Shown here in pieces: positions 61,598 through 64,000 of a stretch of DNA of 64,000 nt (position 1 is the first letter of the stretch; the number at the start of each line of letters is the position of its first letter). Origin of the DNA: Belliella alkalica (GTDB lineage: Bacteria; Bacteroidota; Bacteroidia; Cytophagales; Cyclobacteriaceae); contig NZ_JAKZGO010000004.1 in NCBI RefSeq assembly GCF_022549785.1, forward strand, positions 49,603-113,602, given 5' to 3'. The notes beneath the pieces were generated by a model. The model was given only the letters and a program-made list of their open reading frames with translations, was not told the origin of the DNA and did no database searches. The translations under genes were made by a program, and so were the position numbers.

Positions 61598-61755
61598 GGA
61601 TATACGCAACTTTGCCACTAACTAAAAAAATGCCTGATTTAGCTTAGATCCGATATTAATTGATATTAGATACTCATAGATATTGAACATAAGCAAGCAA
61701 TCAACCTTGGAATTAAAGCTACTGGCAAAGAAGCGTATAATCATATTAATTTTTA
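61598..61755. repeat. Diverged dispersed repeat, copy B
   Basis: This stretch aligns along its length with 12694-12850 (see that entry). It starts 12 nt after the permease stop in the 322-nt gap before the GH3 gene. Identity by eye is roughly three quarters, so the copies are old or under partial constraint. Confidence 0.65.
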
Positions 61756-61843
61756 AGTGTATCCGAATTCATGCACGTAGCCATTCAATAAAGTGTTGAT
61801 GAATGAGTTGAGTGTCGTGGACAGTTGAGTATTCGATGGATCC

Positions 61844-61896
61844 GTATCCGCAATTTTTAAAATCCCTTATTTCCTTACTTGCAACATTGCGGATAC
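61844..61896. repeat. Perfect 11-bp inverted repeat GTATCCGCAAT / ATTGCGGATAC
   Basis: Arms at 61844-61854 and 61886-61896, 31-nt spacer, just beyond the GH3 stop on the minus strand. The TATCCGCA core is shared with the repeat at 18524 and with 14154-14168. It may be part of the GH3 terminator region or a scattered repeat. Confidence 0.5.
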
Positions 61897-61908
61897 TCTG
61901 ATTATTTT

Positions 61909-63426
61909 TTATATCAATTTCAAAATTTCGTCAATATATTCCCTTGTATTGGATAATCTTGGCACTTTGTTTTGGCCGCCCAACTTGCCACGGGATCGCA
62001 TCCAAGACTCAAACAAACCTTCGGATACCAAATGAATCTTCGGTTCTGTCAAAGCCAAGTCTTTATATCGCTTGGCATCATAGTCGGAATTGATTTCTCT
62101 CAGTGCAATGTCTAGAGTGGTTTTGAACAATTCGGGATCATCTGGCAAGGTCTTGAACTCTACGATCCATTCATGCGCCCCTTTTGATTTTGAATCGTTG
62201 AAATAAACTGGCGCAGCTGTAAAGTTAATAATGCTTGCATGGGTTTTGTCAGCTGCCATTTGAATAGCTTTTTCAGCATTTTCAACGATCACTTCTTCAC
62301 CAAAAGCATTTATAAAATGTTTAGTCCTACCGGAAATTTTAATTCTGTATGGGAAAGTACTAGTGAATTTGACTGTATCGCCAATCTTGTATCTCCAAAG
62401 TCCTGCATTGGTAGAGATCAAAATGGCGTAGTTTTTACCTACTTCCACATCGCATAGAGGTACTACTTTTGGTTGAGGCTTATCCCATTCATCCATTGGG
62501 ATAAACTCATAGAAGATCCCATAATCCAACATGAGCAAAAGCTCCTCAGAGTCTTTTTGGTCTTGTATCCCGAAAAACCCTTCTGAAGCGTTGTAAGTCT
62601 CCATGTAGTGCATTTTTTCGGAAGGAATCAATTCTTTGAACAGGCTTCTGTATGGGCCAAAAGCAACTGCGCCATGGAAAAACACTTCCAGATTTGGCCA
62701 TACTTCCAAAATGTTTTTGGCATTTTTCAATTCTAAAACCCGCTGCAAAAGCACAATGGTCCAAGTAGGAACTCCTGAGATGCTAGTGACATTTTCATGC
62801 ATGACTTCTCTAGCCATCCTATCTATTTTTGCTTCCCATTCTTCCATCAGTGCGATGTCGAGACTCGGCGTTCTGGCCATCTGTACCCAAATAGGGAGGT
62901 TTTGTGTAATCACCGCAGAAATATCTCCTACTTTGCTGGAGAGGTTTGGAGATATTGGGTTTGGTGCCAAACTTCCTCCGATTGTCAATGCTTTTCCTGA
63001 AAACAGTTTGCTGTCTGGATAATTATTGACATAAAGAGAGATCATGTCTTTGCCTCCTTTAAAATGACATTCTTCCAAAGATTCCTGTGAAACAGGGATA
63101 TATTTACTTCTACTGGAAGTTGTTCCGGAAGACTTAGAAAACCATTCGATTTCGGTATTCCAAATTACGTTTTGTGATCCCTTCATTGTCTTTTCTATGT
63201 AGGGTTTCATTTCTTCATAATCATGAATAGGAACTTTTGAAGCAAAGTCTTTGTAATCTTTGATTTTTGAAAAATGATGTTTTTTTCCAAACTCAGTTCT
63301 TTTGGCGTCATCGATTAGTTCAAAAAGAATTTCTTCCTGAGTATCTATCGGATTTTCCATGAAATTTTTGATTTGACCAATTCGATTTTTAAAAATCCAA
63401 GTCATAAAAGTATTGACCACTTCCAT
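61909..63426 (-). CDS. GH3-family acyl-adenylate-forming enzyme
   Basis: 505 residues from ATG 63426 (M-E-V-V-N-T-F). GH3 is the plant acyl-acid amido synthetase superfamily, and bacterial members are frequent in Bacteroidota. Motifs seen: S-S-G-T-T-S-S-R-S-K near residue 105-114 (the ATP P-loop), Y-N-A-S-E-G-F-F-G near 273, and W-R-Y-K-I-G-D near 343. It should adenylate a carboxylate and perhaps join it to an amino acid; the substrate is unknown. The start overlaps the lptB stop (TGATG). Confidence 0.9.
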   Translation of the reverse strand: MEVVNTFMTWIFKNRIGQIKNFMENPIDTQEEILFELIDDAKRTEFGKKHHFSKIKDYKDFASKVPIHDYEEMKPYIEKTMKGSQNVIWNTEIEWFSKSSGTTSSRSKYIPVSQESLEECHFKGGKDMISLYVNNYPDSKLFSGKALTIGGSLAPNPISPNLSSKVGDISAVITQNLPIWVQMARTPSLDIALMEEWEAKIDRMAREVMHENVTSISGVPTWTIVLLQRVLELKNAKNILEVWPNLEVFFHGAVAFGPYRSLFKELIPSEKMHYMETYNASEGFFGIQDQKDSEELLLMLDYGIFYEFIPMDEWDKPQPKVVPLCDVEVGKNYAILISTNAGLWRYKIGDTVKFTSTFPYRIKISGRTKHFINAFGEEVIVENAEKAIQMAADKTHASIINFTAAPVYFNDSKSKGAHEWIVEFKTLPDDPELFKTTLDIALREINSDYDAKRYKDLALTEPKIHLVSEGLFESWMRSRGKLGGQNKVPRLSNTREYIDEILKLI

Positions 63427-64000
63427 CAATTAAACACTTTACGTTTCAATTCAAAATTTTGCCCTAAATATACCCTCCTCACTTGTTCATCTGCTGCCAA
63501 CTCTTCTGCTGAACCTGCTTTTAGTAATTTGCCTTCAAACATCAAATATGCCCTGTCTGTGATCGAAAGTGTTTCATTCACATTATGATCTGTGATAAGG
63601 ATTCCAATGTTTTTGTTTTTCAATTTGGCTACAATTGTCTGAATTTCTTCCACGGCAATAGGATCTACCCCAGCAAAAGGTTCGTCTAGCAATACAAATT
63701 TAGGATCAACAGCCAATGCACGGGCGATTTCTGTCCTTCTTCTTTCACCACCTGAAAGTACCATTCCCAGATTTTTTCTAACATGTGTCAATGAAAATTC
63801 TTCCAAAAGACTTTCGACTTTTTCCTTTCGGTCAGCTTTTTTCATTTTGGTCATCTCCAATACAGCCATGATGTTTTCTTCTACAGAAAGCTTGCGAAAT
63901 ACAGATGCTTCTTGGGCAAGATATCCTATCCCTAACTGCGCTCGCTTGTACATGGGAAGGGAAGTTATATTTTTGTCATCCAAAAAAATCTGCCCTTCGT
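63426..64000 (-). CDS. lptB: LPS export ABC transporter ATP-binding protein (5' part missing)
   Basis: The gene runs in from the right edge, so its N-terminus with Walker A is absent; about 190 residues are visible. The visible part shows the LptB-typical [22 protein letters not shown] block with the Q-loop, the signature L-S-G-G-E-R-R-R, Walker [14 protein letters not shown], and the H-loop T-D-H-N-V. It powers extraction of lipopolysaccharide from the inner membrane with LptFG. The stop overlaps the GH3 start. Confidence 0.93.
   Translation of the reverse strand, partial: EGQIFLDDKNITSLPMYKRAQLGIGYLAQEASVFRKLSVEENIMAVLEMTKMKKADRKEKVESLLEEFSLTHVRKNLGMVLSGGERRRTEIARALAVDPKFVLLDEPFAGVDPIAVEEIQTIVAKLKNKNIGILITDHNVNETLSITDRAYLMFEGKLLKAGSAEELAADEQVRRVYLGQNFELKRKVFN

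Noticed and set aside
1-64000. CRISPR arrays, complete prophage, integrase or full insertion sequences
   Set aside because: No regularly spaced direct repeats, integrase, or IS with both ends and a catalytic domain was seen.

Overview
The window looks like chromosomal DNA of a low-to-mid GC member of the Bacteroidota, most likely order Cytophagales and family Cyclobacteriaceae (Algoriphagus/Belliella-like). This placement is an inference from gene content and style: a homodimeric-type glycine-tRNA ligase, a GH3-family protein beside lptB, a DksA-like protein that has lost most zinc ligands, a lamin-tail surface protein, a DUF4212 plus VC_2705-type symporter pair, and -7 elements of the TAnnTTTG type instead of Shine-Dalgarno sequences.

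Layout. 1-0.26 kb: tail of a probable ZIP metal transporter. 0.4-12.6 kb (all +): an acetate locus with a transposase-derived DNA-binding protein, an outer-membrane porin, a two-subunit Na+/acetate-type symporter, an SLC5-STAC-histidine kinase (CrbS-like) with a receiver-only partner, acetyl-CoA synthetase, a cNMP/CBS/DUF294 protein and a DnaQ-like exonuclease. 13-20 kb (mostly -): a beta-barrel protein, glyS, an endolysin-like M15 peptidase, tatC-rpiB and glyA. 20-28.1 kb (-): an assimilatory sulfate reduction and siroheme cluster (Rrf2 regulator, DUF2061, APS reductase cysH, cysD, cysN, HEPN-fused sulfite reductase, cobA, sirC-like), with REP-like palindromes in its gaps. 28.2-33.8 kb (-): a DUF885 peptidase, a ThuA protein, a THUMP-like methyltransferase and asd. 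34-38.6 kb (+): a giant lamin-tail protein, a small basic protein, a DksA-like protein and scpB. 39.4-46.4 kb (+): an MFS transporter with trehalase, an ORF6N/PLD protein interrupted by a short insertion, a TonB-box lipoprotein, a phosphatase, an SDR and a VanX-like dipeptidase. 46.8-52.3 kb: pheS, an RsmB/NSUN methyltransferase, prmC, a TPK-like protein and a YoeB toxin-antitoxin pair. 52.4-57.5 kb: an M19 dipeptidase, the kynurenine genes nbaC-kynU-kmo and two thioredoxin-fold proteins. 58.04-58.47 kb: a gene-free AT-rich stretch with clustered DnaA boxes, a candidate replication origin. 58.5-64 kb: a polytopic membrane protein, rbfA, a LolE/FtsX-type permease, a GH3 protein and the end of lptB.

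How genes work together. The acetate locus would carry acetate across both membranes, sense it through a transporter-kinase fusion and activate it to acetyl-CoA. The sulfur cluster converts sulfate to sulfide by way of APS and supplies its own siroheme. The kynurenine genes convert kynurenine to the quinolinate precursor, but the first two pathway enzymes are not in the window.

The most interesting non-coding signals are the DnaA-box cluster at 58.24-58.40 kb, a diverged repeat of about 155 bp present in two distant intergenic gaps, a dyad over the sulfur operon promoter, two strong tandem hairpins at 16.89-16.99 kb, and a 21-nt palindromic insertion that places a stop codon in the ORF6N/PLD gene. 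All calls come from reading the sequence; no database search or folding was run.
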